Source: Vreelandella venusta (GTDB lineage Bacteria > Pseudomonadota > Gammaproteobacteria > Pseudomonadales > Halomonadaceae). Taken from it: a stretch of DNA of 41,103 nucleotides. The notes under the pieces were generated by a model. That model was not told where the DNA came from and did no database searches. It was given only the letters and a program-made list of their open reading frames with translations. The stretch is from NCBI RefSeq assembly GCF_007989605.1, contig NZ_BJUL01000023.1:1-41103 (forward strand), read 5' to 3'. The position numbers were made by a program, and so were the translations under genes. Position 1 is the stretch's first letter. Each line of letters starts with the position of its first letter. This document shows positions 34,345 through 41,103 of this stretch, one piece after another.

Positions 34345-34856
34345 GGGGAAGTGCCCCCTCACCGTGGCCACCTCATCGCCGAGTACTGGGCGACTGAGGG
34401 GCTACAGTGGCTGGTCGAAACTATTTATACCTAACGGCCAAAAGCGTTATACCTAACGGCCAAAAGCGCATATTACATGCGCGCTGGTTTAACGCCACCG
34501 AGCACGCGCGGCTACGAAATGAAGGCGAAGTCGCAATGTAGCAGATGTCGTCATGATTGGCATGGTTAAGGCTTGCGCGTCATAGTTGTACGGAGTTTCC
34601 GTACGTAATGATGGAGTTATGCATTTTATCAGTGTAAACAAAATCCAGAGACAATCTGAAAAGCCTTGTAGAACAAGTTATTAGTAGACACGCGCCCCTT
34701 AAAGTGACACGTCGTGCCGGAGAGAGGCTTTCGTGATCATAATTGCTGACGACTGGGAAAGAGAGCAAGAAACCCTCCATGTCCTTCAAAACCAAGACCT
34801 GATAGGAGCAGATGCTCGCCCGAGGGCTCTAAAGTCGAGTTTTTCATCAGAGACAC
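34345..34856. other. 512-bp stretch with tandem repeat and coding-like scraps
   Basis: No full gene is supported. It holds a 22-bp tandem duplication (34425-34468) and short open frames that look protein-like, for example one reading HLIAEYWATEGLQWLVETIY that ends at the repeat. Another, just after the repeat, has a CSRC pair. They may be decayed gene remains or tiny genes; I cannot decide. Confidence 0.4.
34425..34468. repeat. 22-bp tandem duplication
   Basis: Two identical head-to-tail copies of a 22-bp unit (TTATACCTAACGG plus CCAAAAGCG) occupy 34425-34446 and 34447-34468. It looks like a recent duplication. Read on the plus strand, the first copy contains the stop codon of a short coding-like frame. 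Confidence 0.85.
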
Positions 34857-35123
34857 TCATAGGAGTTTCCATTTGAGCAAGATGGCCGCAAGTGCAGGAA
34901 CGGCATATAAAAAAAACATAATCGGCAGCTCTTCTGCTACCGAGTAGCCCGCTTTATTCACACCAACCCACAGGTTGAATCCAGTCAATGCCAGCCACAG
35001 AACCAAGAAGGCAGAGGTGGCTACGGTTCCCGCCGAGGGAAAGTAGTTCGAAAATAGCTTGGCCATGATGAATGAAACAGCCAGGAGCAAAAAACCCGAG
35101 AGGATGAAGAGACCAGTGCGCAT
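34857..35123 (-). CDS. Small three-helix membrane protein, 88 residues
   Basis: The frame encodes three hydrophobic helices (about 5-22, 35-53 and 65-83) and ends in KWKLL. AAGGA lies 6 bases before the ATG at 35123, so I reject the longer frame to 35183. It resembles small hypothetical membrane proteins I recall from Pseudomonas, but no function is known. It is transcribed alone. Confidence 0.75.
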   Translation of the reverse strand: MRTGLFILSGFLLLAVSFIMAKLFSNYFPSAGTVATSAFLVLWLALTGFNLWVGVNKAGYSVAEELPIMFFLYAVPALAAILLKWKLL

Positions 35124-35573
35124 ACGATTCCTTAATGATGTGAATATTAAAGTGAAATACGTAAGTGAGTCTGCTACTGCCAATCATGAGGCCTGATGCT
35201 CAGCGTGACCTTTTGGCTAAGCTAAAAAGGTGACCAAACCTAACAGGAAAAGACTCAATGAACTTTTACAATAGCACTCATCGTCATTCCCGTATTCTTT
35301 TAGCGGGAATCCATTTTGACCTTGGGCTTGGTGGCTTCGGCTGAAAGGGCAAGGTGGATTCCCGAAGCCCCCACTCGGGAATAACGGTTCTGAGGGATTT
35401 CAGGATTGACGCTGTATCTCTACCGCTGAATCATCACCGCAATGGATAAAGAAACGTCCCTTGGCCGTGCTGGCGGATGAAAACTCGAACCAGCCTCGGC
35501 CAGATTTGAGGCGACCATCGTCATTGCCCGATTAGTCAAATGATTCAGTCATAGCCTGACATGGCACAGCCTC
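35124..35573. other. 450-bp spacer with dispersed repeat
   Basis: The left part holds the probable promoter of the 88-residue membrane protein gene. The centre is the 105-bp palindromic repeat at 35281-35385. The right part (35390-35573) contains no gene I can support, although one minus-strand frame of about 40 codons stays open. Confidence 0.45.
35281..35385. repeat. Palindromic repeat with GTCATTCCCG ends
   Basis: The outer inverted repeats are CGTCATTCCCG (35281-35291) and CGGGAATAACG (35375-35385), with one mismatch. The inner repeats are CGGGAATCCA (35303-35312) and TGGATTCCCG (35354-35363). The layout gives nested hairpins. Elements with these end words are common dispersed repeats in many proteobacteria. 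No ORF is present. Confidence 0.7.
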
Positions 35574-36338
35574 TCAGACACGATTTATGGATACGCCGCC
35601 ATCTACCAGCATCGCAGAACCTGTTGTGAAACTGGAGGCATCAGATGCTAAGTACAATGCGGATTGAGCAATTTCCTCGGGGGTCGCCATACGCTTGAGA
35701 GCATGCAAGTTATGCACAAACGCCAATGCTTCCGGCGTATTGGCAAATTCACGTCCCGCTGGTGTATCAGTACCACCGGGCAGAAGGGCGTTGACCCGGA
35801 TATTCTGAGGCCCATGCTCTGACGCCAACACTTGAGTCAACCCAATAAGGCCCGCCTTGCTGGCTGCGTAGGCAGCCATGCCAGGAATACCTGCGGTGTA
35901 ACCAACGAAGGTAGAGGTGAAAATTAATGAACCTCCTTTTCGGGCAGCCATGGCGGGCAGTTGGTACTTGGCGCCCAAAAATGCGCTGGTTAAGTTGGTC
36001 GCAATAACCTGATTCCAGTCCGTATGCGACATCTCCGGCACAGGGCCCATAGCACCCAGGATAGCCGCATTGTTAAAAGCGATATCCAACCCGCCAAAGT
36101 GACTTACCGCCTTATCTACCAACGCTTTGGCAAAAGCTTCCTCGCCAACGTCGCCCGCTAGTGCCAGTACCTGCCCGCCTTCCCCGTTGATTGCGTCCGC
36201 AAGGTCATCAAGCTCCTTTTGTCGCCTTGCGGCCACCACGACGGCAGCTCCTTCTTTCGCAAAAAGCTTCGCGGCTGCGTAACCAATTCCGGTGCTGGCA
36301 CCGGTCACAATAGCGACTTTATTGGCAAGCATAGTCAT
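35574..36338 (-). CDS. Short-chain dehydrogenase/reductase (SDR)
   Basis: This is a 254-residue classical SDR. The NAD(P) motif TGASTGIG is near 13-20, NNAA near 89-92, a catalytic Ser lies in FTSTF, and YAASK carries the Tyr/Lys pair near 157-161. The Arg pair after the first beta strand (AARRQ) suggests NADP preference. The ATG at 36338 has GAGGA 6-7 bases upstream. The substrate is unknown. It is monocistronic, flanked by a repeat region and a 344-bp spacer. Confidence 0.9.
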   Translation of the reverse strand: MTMLANKVAIVTGASTGIGYAAAKLFAKEGAAVVVAARRQKELDDLADAINGEGGQVLALAGDVGEEAFAKALVDKAVSHFGGLDIAFNNAAILGAMGPVPEMSHTDWNQVIATNLTSAFLGAKYQLPAMAARKGGSLIFTSTFVGYTAGIPGMAAYAASKAGLIGLTQVLASEHGPQNIRVNALLPGGTDTPAGREFANTPEALAFVHNLHALKRMATPEEIAQSALYLASDASSFTTGSAMLVDGGVSINRV

Positions 36339-36682
36339 CGTTATTCCTCTAGAATCTGTTTACTATAAAAGGACATACGCCCAAACAGATGCCATATTAG
36401 GAGACCGAACGACTACTGCCGACCCGAATCTTGCTGTACTTCAATTACGCTATAACAGTTTATTAGTGCGCATACGCGTAAACATTATCGTCAGCCTTTG
36501 AAAATTGCGTATAAAAACAAACACAAAAACAATAAACCATTGTTTTATTTATATTTATCAGCAACTCTGTCACCTTTCATGGGCAAAAACAGGACTAACG
36601 TAGCGCAAACTGCATGTGGATAACTTAAATGGCAGGCACAAAAAATCCCGCTGATTGCTCAGCGGGCTTTTTCTATATTCTG
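36339..36682. other. 344-bp spacer, SDR gene to tRNA-Ser
   Basis: This AT-rich stretch should hold the SDR promoter. I see no gene or convincing operator. The right end carries the tRNA-Ser terminator (separate entry). Confidence 0.4.
36640..36671 (-). terminator. Terminator of tRNA-Ser
   Basis: Perfect 8-bp arms (CCCGCTGA/TCAGCGGG, 36647-36666) enclose TTGC. On the minus strand a TTTTTT run follows. The tRNA 3' end is 17 bp upstream. Confidence 0.88.
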
Positions 36683-36770
36683 TGGCGGAGAGGGAGGGAT
36701 TCGAACCCTCGAAGCCTTTCGACTTACACACTTTCCAGGCGTGCTCCTTCGACCACTCGGACACCTCTCC
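36683..36770 (-). tRNA. tRNA-Ser, anticodon GGA
   Basis: Eighty-eight bases including an encoded CCA. The acceptor stem is GGAGAGG/CCUCUCC with discriminator G. The anticodon loop reads CUGGAAA, giving GGA (serine, UCC/UCU codons). A long variable arm is formed by the pairing stretch after the anticodon stem (GUCGAAAGGC region), as expected for class II tRNAs. The T-loop GGTTCGAATCC is canonical. Confidence 0.95.
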
Positions 36771-36863
36771 ACTTTTTTGCTCGGTTGTTAAGGCGTTGCC
36801 TTTCCCAACAGAACGGCGCATATTCTATGGTCTAAGACCTAAAATAGCAAGCCTTTTAAAGAT

Positions 36864-37382
36864 TTAAGCAACAGGCAGCACGGCATAGCGTCCGCTGGCT
36901 TCCAGGCAGAGCGTGTCGCCACAGTAGAGCTGCTGGGTGAGTGCAATGCTGCCCCTGCCCCGCGCATTAAGCTTTTCCGCTAGCTGCTCAGGGCCTTCGG
37001 GGGCGCTGGGAGTGCAAATGATGCGGTAGTCGCTAGTGACTGGCGCAAGAAAGCGCTGACTGGCTTCGGCCACTACCACATCCTGCGCCCGCCCTTGGGT
37101 ACGCAGCCATAGCGTTACCCAACACCAGCCCTGCAGCGTGGTTTGCGCCGTTAGCGCGCCGCCAAAGCCTGTGCCTTTGTCGTTTAAGTTAGGGCTAAGC
37201 GCTAGCTGCCACATCAACGCCCCGCCCTCTCGGGCGGGGCTTTGGGACATGCTCTGAATTCCCAGCGCGCCCACCATGGGAATTGCTTCCCCTAGCCACT
37301 GCTGAAAGGCGGCAAGGTCTTCCTGGATTTCAGGGAGTGGCAAACGCGGGTAAGGCACTCCAGGATGACGTGACTGGCTCAT
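36864..37382 (-). CDS. YiiD C-terminal-type thioesterase
   Basis: This 172-residue protein has a hotdog-fold thioesterase look, matching the C-terminal domain of YiiD (NDKGTGFGGALTAQTTLQGW near 70-90). The acyltransferase part of YiiD is absent. It would cleave an acyl-CoA or acyl-ACP thioester. It starts 5 bases after the nitroreductase stop, so the two are cotranscribed. An alternative TTG start overlaps the upstream gene. It is the last gene of this minus-strand run before tRNA-Ser. Confidence 0.8.
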   Translation of the reverse strand: MSQSRHPGVPYPRLPLPEIQEDLAAFQQWLGEAIPMVGALGIQSMSQSPAREGGALMWQLALSPNLNDKGTGFGGALTAQTTLQGWCWVTLWLRTQGRAQDVVVAEASQRFLAPVTSDYRIICTPSAPEGPEQLAEKLNARGRGSIALTQQLYCGDTLCLEASGRYAVLPVA

Positions 37383-37387
37383 GACCG

Positions 37388-37948
37388 TTAATCCCAACGC
37401 TCTACAAAGTCGTCCACATTGTGCTGAGGTAGCGGCTTATGGCGACCGGCCAAGCTACCCAGATAGATAAACGCAACCACTTCGTCATTTTCGTCTAGCG
37501 ATAGACCTTTACGCACCACGGGGTCAAAGGCGTACTTACCGCTGCGCCACATGGCACCTAACCCTTGCGCATGGGCGGCCAGCAGAATGCCGTGGGCGGC
37601 GCAGCCAGCTGAAATCACCTGCTCCATTTTCGGCACACCCGGAATATCTGGGGTGACCTTGGCAATCACAGCAATGATCATCGGCGCACGCAGCGGTTTT
37701 TTACGGGCGGAATTTAGCGTGTCATCGCTGGCACTGGGGTCTTCTTGAAACTCTGCTTCTGCAAACAGCTCACCCAGGCGCTCGCGCCCTTCGCCGATAA
37801 ATTCGATAAACCGCCAGGGACGCAGCTCTTTATGGTCTGGGGCACGCAGCGCGGCTTGGTAGATAGCGCTGAGCTGGTCGGCACTGGGCGCAGGCTCGGT
37901 GAGTTTCCCCATAGAGCTACGTTCGTGAAGCAGCGTGAGTGCGTCCAT
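37388..37948 (-). CDS. ydjA: YdjA-type nitroreductase
   Basis: This 186-residue FMN-dependent nitroreductase-family protein resembles E. coli YdjA. It has an early RSSMGKLTEPAP segment and the APDHKELRPWRFI motif near 36-48, which contacts FMN. A GLGAMWRSGKYA motif lies near 130-141. It probably uses NAD(P)H to reduce nitro or related compounds; the natural substrate is unknown. AGGGGAG before the ATG is a strong ribosome site. It lies 47 bp after queF on the same strand. Confidence 0.88.
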   Translation of the reverse strand: MDALTLLHERSSMGKLTEPAPSADQLSAIYQAALRAPDHKELRPWRFIEFIGEGRERLGELFAEAEFQEDPSASDDTLNSARKKPLRAPMIIAVIAKVTPDIPGVPKMEQVISAGCAAHGILLAAHAQGLGAMWRSGKYAFDPVVRKGLSLDENDEVVAFIYLGSLAGRHKPLPQHNVDDFVERWD

Positions 37949-37995
37949 GATGACTCCCCTTTTATTGATCGTTGAGCGCTAGGTTAGCGCCGTTG

Positions 37996-38829
37996 TTACT
38001 GCCTTGCTAGGCGCAATGGGCTGGGCGGCGTTAATCCTGGAGTTGCTCGCCATGGGCTAATATCAAGCCCGCCACGGCGCACATAACGGGCCAGCACTAG
38101 TAGCTCTTCAGGCTTAGCCAGTTGCATCAGGTCGGTAAAAATATGCTCGACACAGTGCTCGTGAAAGTCCTGGTGCTGACGATAACCGATTAGGTAGCGT
38201 AGCAGCCCTTCACGGTCGATTTTAGGGCCTTTGTAGCGAATTAATACACTGCCCCAATCAGGCTGGCCAGTCACAGGGCAGTTAGATTTAAGTAGATGGG
38301 AGTGCAGTGTCTCTTCAACAATCTCTTCGCTGACGACCAAATGCGCTGCACTGGGCGTGTAGTCGCTGATATCGATATCCAGGTCATCCAGGCATTCGCC
38401 CGGCAAGCGCTGGGGGGCAAGCTCAGCGTCGTCTACACCTAATAGCTCTACGCTCACAGAAGCACCTGCCGCGGCGGCCAGGTCGCGCACAAGCACACGC
38501 TGAACCGCTTCTCGGCTTTCAAAGCGCGTTTGATTTAGGCTATTGAGATAGAGCTTCCAGGATTTAGACTCGATCAGGCTGGGTGAATCCGCAGGCAGGC
38601 GGAAACGGGCAACCGCCACAATGGGTTTACCACGGTTATTCAACCAGGAAACTTCAAACGCGTGCCACTCATCTTCCCCAACAAACGGAAGCTTACTGTC
38701 TTCAATGCCCAATGGGGCGCGGTTCGCAGCCCTGGGAATAGGATACAACAGCCCAGCGTCATACTGTTCTGGGTAGGCGGAATCGCGCCCTAAGGGCGCG
38801 TGTTCTAAGGTATCGGGGCGGTGTGCCAT
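37996..38829 (-). CDS. queF: NADPH-dependent 7-cyano-7-deazaguanine reductase QueF
   Basis: QueF reduces preQ0 to preQ1 in queuosine biosynthesis. This is the long bimodular form (277 residues) typical of E. coli and relatives. The catalytic Cys184 (SNCPVTGQPDWGS), an Asp at 191 and the QueF motif around Glu87 (ESKSWKLYLNS) are present. No queC/queD/queE genes are in the window. The leader immediately upstream consists of three 16-bp tandem repeats. Each carries an AGAGAG ribosome-site-like word, the nearest lying 9 bases before the ATG. Confidence 0.95.
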   Translation of the reverse strand: MAHRPDTLEHAPLGRDSAYPEQYDAGLLYPIPRAANRAPLGIEDSKLPFVGEDEWHAFEVSWLNNRGKPIVAVARFRLPADSPSLIESKSWKLYLNSLNQTRFESREAVQRVLVRDLAAAAGASVSVELLGVDDAELAPQRLPGECLDDLDIDISDYTPSAAHLVVSEEIVEETLHSHLLKSNCPVTGQPDWGSVLIRYKGPKIDREGLLRYLIGYRQHQDFHEHCVEHIFTDLMQLAKPEELLVLARYVRRGGLDISPWRATPGLTPPSPLRLARQ

Positions 38830-38886
38830 GACTAGTTACTCTCTTGACTAGTTACTCTCTTGACTAGTTACTCTCTTGACCAGTTA
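38830..38886. repeat. 16-bp tandem repeats in the queF leader
   Basis: Three exact copies of GACTAGTTACTCTCTT start at 38830, 38846 and 38862, with a partial fourth at 38878. They abut the queF start codon. Read on the minus strand each gives AAGAGAGTAACTAGTC, so the ribosome-binding region of queF is triplicated. Confidence 0.9.
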
Positions 38887-38929
38887 TGCTTGATTAGTAG
38901 CGCGCTTTCTACTGGGCGTTATCACACGT

Positions 38930-39703
38930 CTAACTGCGAATGCCTTTGCCGCGCTCTAGCATGGTAAGCGCCACCATAAACAGCACAACGATAAAGGCAA
39001 AGATAGCGGCCAACGCCCAGACGACTGGAATATCAGAAACGCCTAAAAAGCCGTAGCGGAAGACGTTCACCATATACAGTATTGGGTTGAGCATGGAGAC
39101 GCCTTGCCAGAAATCGGGCAGCATCGAAATCGAGTAAAACACGCCGCCTAAATATGTCAGCGGGGTCAAAATAAACGTCGGCACGATGGAGATATCATCG
39201 AACTTATTGGCCAGCAGCGCGTTAATAAAACCGCCGATGGAAAACAGTGCCGAGGTCAGCACAACGACCAGCACCGTGAGCAGTGGATGCTCGACAGTTA
39301 AACGGGTAAAAAACAGCGATACCAACGTAACAATTAACCCCACCCCCAAGCCGCGGGCCATACCGCCCAAAATAAAGCCGGATAAGATCACCCAGTTAGG
39401 CATGGGAGAGACCATCATCTCTTCGATAGAGCGCTGAAACTTATTGGAAAAGAAGCTAGAGGCCACGTTGGAGTAACTGTTGGTGATCACCGACATCATA
39501 ATCAGCCCTGGCACAATGAAGTCCATGTAGCTGAAGCCGTCCATATCGCCAATGCGCGAACCAATCAAGTTACCGAAAATGATGAAGTACATCGCCATGG
39601 TGATTGATGGCGGCAGCAAGGTTTGCGGCCAAATCCGCGTAAAGCGTTTGATCTCTTTAAGCACTAAGGTCCACAGCGCAATGAGGGTCTGCGTTGCATT
39701 CAT
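38930..39703 (-). CDS. yadH: ABC-2 transporter permease, YadH-like
   Basis: This 257-residue inner-membrane permease has about six helices and the ABC-2 signature in the last third (LTPLTYLGGVFYSISMLP). It resembles E. coli YadH. Its start overlaps the ATPase gene's stop by four bases (ATGA), so the two form one exporter. Unlike the two ABC-2 permeases at 10.3-12.7 kb, it comes with its own ATPase. The substrate is unknown. The 100 bp after it carry the queF leader repeats. Confidence 0.92.
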   Translation of the reverse strand: MNATQTLIALWTLVLKEIKRFTRIWPQTLLPPSITMAMYFIIFGNLIGSRIGDMDGFSYMDFIVPGLIMMSVITNSYSNVASSFFSNKFQRSIEEMMVSPMPNWVILSGFILGGMARGLGVGLIVTLVSLFFTRLTVEHPLLTVLVVVLTSALFSIGGFINALLANKFDDISIVPTFILTPLTYLGGVFYSISMLPDFWQGVSMLNPILYMVNVFRYGFLGVSDIPVVWALAAIFAFIVVLFMVALTMLERGKGIRS

Positions 39704-40662
39704 ATCCGCGCCTCCTGCTGCTTACGTTGATCAATCGCTTGCTGGCTACTTTCCACCATGGAAACAAACATCTCCTCTAAGCGGTTGGCGCGGTTGCGCA
39801 TGGAAACCACGTTTAGCCCCTGTTCGCTTAAGGCACTGAACACGTCGTTAAGCTGCTGACCACGATGAATCACTAACGCCAGTTGGGAAGGCTCGATTTG
39901 CTGAATTTCAAACCCTTCAACGACGGGCGCTTGCTCAACCGGGGCGGACAAGTCGAGCAGGAAGGTTTCAGTGTTCAGCTCGGTCAACAGTTCACGCACA
40001 CTGGTGTTACGCACGATTTCGCCTTGATTGATAATGGCGATATTGCGACACAAGCTTTCGGCTTCTTCGAGATAGTGTGTTGTGAGAATAATGGTAGTGC
40101 CTTCATCGCGATTAATACGCCGCATGTATTCCCACATACTGCGACGCAGCTCGATATCGACCCCTGCCGTTGGCTCATCAAGAATCAGTAACTTCGGACG
40201 ATGCATCAGCGCACGGGCAATCATCAAACGACGCTTCATACCGCCCGAAAGCATACGCGCACTGCCGTTACGCTTGTCCCATAGCCCAAGGTCAGTGAGC
40301 AGCTGCTTAGCACGGGGCAACGCCTCATTACGGGTCATTCCGTAATACCCCGCCTGGGCCAAAATGATATCAATGACCTTTTCAAACTGGTTGAAATTGA
40401 ACTCCTGGGGCACCACGCCAAGCTGGTATTTGGCTTTCGCGAAATCTTTATCGATGTCGATACCAAAAATCGACACCTTACCGGCGGATTTCTGCACCAG
40501 CGAGCAGACCACCCCCAGGGTGGTCGACTTACCCGCTCCGTTAGGCCCTAACAAAGCAAAAAAATCGCCCTGCTGGACGTCCAAATCAATACCTTTTAAC
40601 GCTTGAAAGCCGTTGCCATACACTTTTGTGAGGCCACGGATAGACAATGCCGGTTCGGCCAT
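39700..40662 (-). CDS. yadG: ABC transporter ATPase, YadG-like
   Basis: This is a 320-residue nucleotide-binding subunit. Walker A GPNGAGKST is at 39-47, the ABC signature LSGGM at 138-142, Walker B LLILDEP at 158-164 and the switch His in TTHYLEEAE. A C-terminal extension of about 85 residues resembles E. coli YadG (RNRANRLEEMFVSMV). It pairs with the overlapping permease gene. AGGA lies 7 bases before the ATG. The promoter must lie in the 333 bp up to tRNA-Gly. Confidence 0.93.
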   Translation of the reverse strand: MAEPALSIRGLTKVYGNGFQALKGIDLDVQQGDFFALLGPNGAGKSTTLGVVCSLVQKSAGKVSIFGIDIDKDFAKAKYQLGVVPQEFNFNQFEKVIDIILAQAGYYGMTRNEALPRAKQLLTDLGLWDKRNGSARMLSGGMKRRLMIARALMHRPKLLILDEPTAGVDIELRRSMWEYMRRINRDEGTTIILTTHYLEEAESLCRNIAIINQGEIVRNTSVRELLTELNTETFLLDLSAPVEQAPVVEGFEIQQIEPSQLALVIHRGQQLNDVFSALSEQGLNVVSMRNRANRLEEMFVSMVESSQQAIDQRKQQEARI

Positions 40663-40995
40663 GAATATGTCCTGTCAGCAAATGGGGAGCACAAGAAAAA
40701 CAAGTTAGACGAGAGGATATCGGGGCATCCGTATATTTTTTCAAGTCGCTCGAAAGACGGCCACGCGAAAATATCGCCAATTGATGTGCGATACAGTGTT
40801 CAAAACATAGGAAAAAAGTAACAAAGGGGAAGAAAAGGAGTGTTTTTTTGGAGCGTGAAAAGAAATCGATCAGACTGGCGCTCCAGCTATCGACCTTTGG
40901 CACTTGTGTAAAACCGTTGTTTGGAGCGGGAAAAGAGATTCGACCGGGCTGGCGTTCCAGCTCTCGACCCTTGGCACCTATGTAAAACCGTTGTA
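40663..40995. other. 333-bp region between yadG-like gene and tRNA-Gly
   Basis: The part next to tRNA-Gly (40849-40995) consists of two tRNA-derived repeat units (separate entry). The remaining 186 bp should hold the promoter of the ABC genes; I see no convincing -35/-10 pair. No intrinsic terminator for tRNA-Gly is obvious. Confidence 0.45.
40849..40995 (-). repeat. Two tandem tRNA-Gly 3'-half-derived units
   Basis: Units of 73 bp (40849-40921) and 74 bp (40922-40995) directly follow tRNA-Gly on its own strand. Each begins with a spacer ending in AACGGTTTTACA and then carries GCCAAGGGTCGAGAG and TCGAATCTCTTTTCCCGC-TCCA from the tRNA 3' half. A 17-base insert in the T-loop can fold as CTGG-AACG-CCAG. 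The unit nearest the tRNA is almost exact in the copied parts and the distal one has drifted. They have no 5' half and cannot be tRNAs. Confidence 0.85.
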
Positions 40996-41070
40996 TGGAG
41001 CGGGAAAAGAGATTCGAACTCTCGACCCTCGCCTTGGCAAGGCGATGCTCTACCACTGAGCTATTCCCGC
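40996..41070 (-). tRNA. tRNA-Gly, anticodon GCC
   Basis: Seventy-five bases with encoded CCA. The acceptor arms are GCGGGAA/TTCCCGC, the D-arm is GCTC-AGTGGTA-GAGC and the anticodon loop reads TTGCCAA, giving GCC (glycine). The T-arm is GAGAG-TTCGAAT-CTCTT-like. The 5' flank to the window edge (33 bp) may separate it from further tRNAs outside the window. Confidence 0.95.
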
Positions 41071-41103
41071 GTACAACAAACAGTGCTACGAAAAATGCGA
41101 GAT

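Noticed and set aside
34580..34795. A 71-codon minus-strand frame
   Set aside because: No ribosome site and an unconvincing amino-acid pattern; likely chance.
36292..36501. A 69-codon plus-strand frame over the SDR start
   Set aside because: It overlaps the SDR 5' end antisense and has no protein-like features.
36570..36821. An 83-codon frame on the minus strand over tRNA-Ser
   Set aside because: It reads through the tRNA and its terminator; the tRNA explains the sequence.
38830..38929. preQ1 riboswitch upstream of queF
   Set aside because: The leader is made of 16-bp tandem repeats and shows no preQ1 aptamer pattern.
40586..41056. A 156-codon minus-strand frame running over tRNA-Gly and its repeats
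   Set aside because: It translates the tRNA gene and its repeat units and overlaps yadG; a by-product of the RNA sequence.

Overview
The window reads as chromosomal DNA of a moderately halophilic gammaproteobacterium, most likely Halomonas or a close relative in the Halomonadaceae. The reasons are the gammaproteobacterial gene orders (miaB-ybeZ-ybeY-corC-lnt; prmB-aroC), a class I PHA synthase with a Ser-type lipase box, the yadGH-type ABC pair and the general look of the proteins. This placement is inferred from protein resemblance, not from a database search. No prophage, IS transposase or CRISPR array was seen.

Layout. 1-5.9 kb (+): tRNA thiomethylation (miaB), rRNA maturation (ybeZ, ybeY), corC and lipoprotein N-acylation (lnt). 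The operon is split by a roughly 120-bp inverted-repeat element before corC. 6.1-7.6 kb (-): exported amidohydrolase. 7.9-12.7 kb (+): tightly overlapping TolC/HlyD/ABC-2/ABC-2 export operon with no ATPase gene. 12.8-15.8 kb (-): polyhydroxyalkanoate block (basic-tailed small protein, phasin, PhaC). 15.8-17.9 kb (-): prmB-aroC, divergent from an Smr-domain gene across a 13-14 bp tandem repeat array. 18.7-20.6 kb (-): patatin and alpha/beta hydrolase. 20.8-22.9 kb (+): 30-residue membrane peptide and SOS-controlled umuDC with a clear LexA box, its 3' end overlapping an NSS-family symporter on the other strand. 24.5-25.8 kb (+): M42-type aminopeptidase.

25.8-26.6 kb holds the most interesting feature. 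Two similar ~150-nt non-coding RNA genes lie on the minus strand. Each has many GGA motifs in hairpin loops and ends in an intrinsic terminator. They look like CsrB/RsmZ-type RNAs that sequester CsrA/RsmA. They share an upstream element and sit on either side of a small zinc-ribbon ORF on the opposite strand.

26.7-27.5 kb: MipA/OmpV outer-membrane protein. 27.8-31.0 kb: MocR-type regulator divergent from a class II aldolase plus DapA-family lyase, a catabolic unit of unknown substrate. 31.0-31.7 kb: gene-free, AT-rich. 31.7-36.3 kb: DJ-1/PfpI protein, glutaredoxin-MauE fusion, HEXXH-containing CLCA_X-like protein, two small membrane proteins, dispersed repeats and an SDR oxidoreductase. 36.7-41.1 kb (-): tRNA-Ser(GGA), thioesterase, nitroreductase, queF, the YadGH-like ABC transporter and tRNA-Gly(GCC). 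Behind tRNA-Gly are two ~74-bp tandem copies built from the tRNA 3' half.

Several parts may share physiology. Carbon storage (PHA) is a typical target of Csr/Rsm regulation in bacteria, and the Csr-like RNAs lie about 10 kb from phaC, but a link between them here is speculation.
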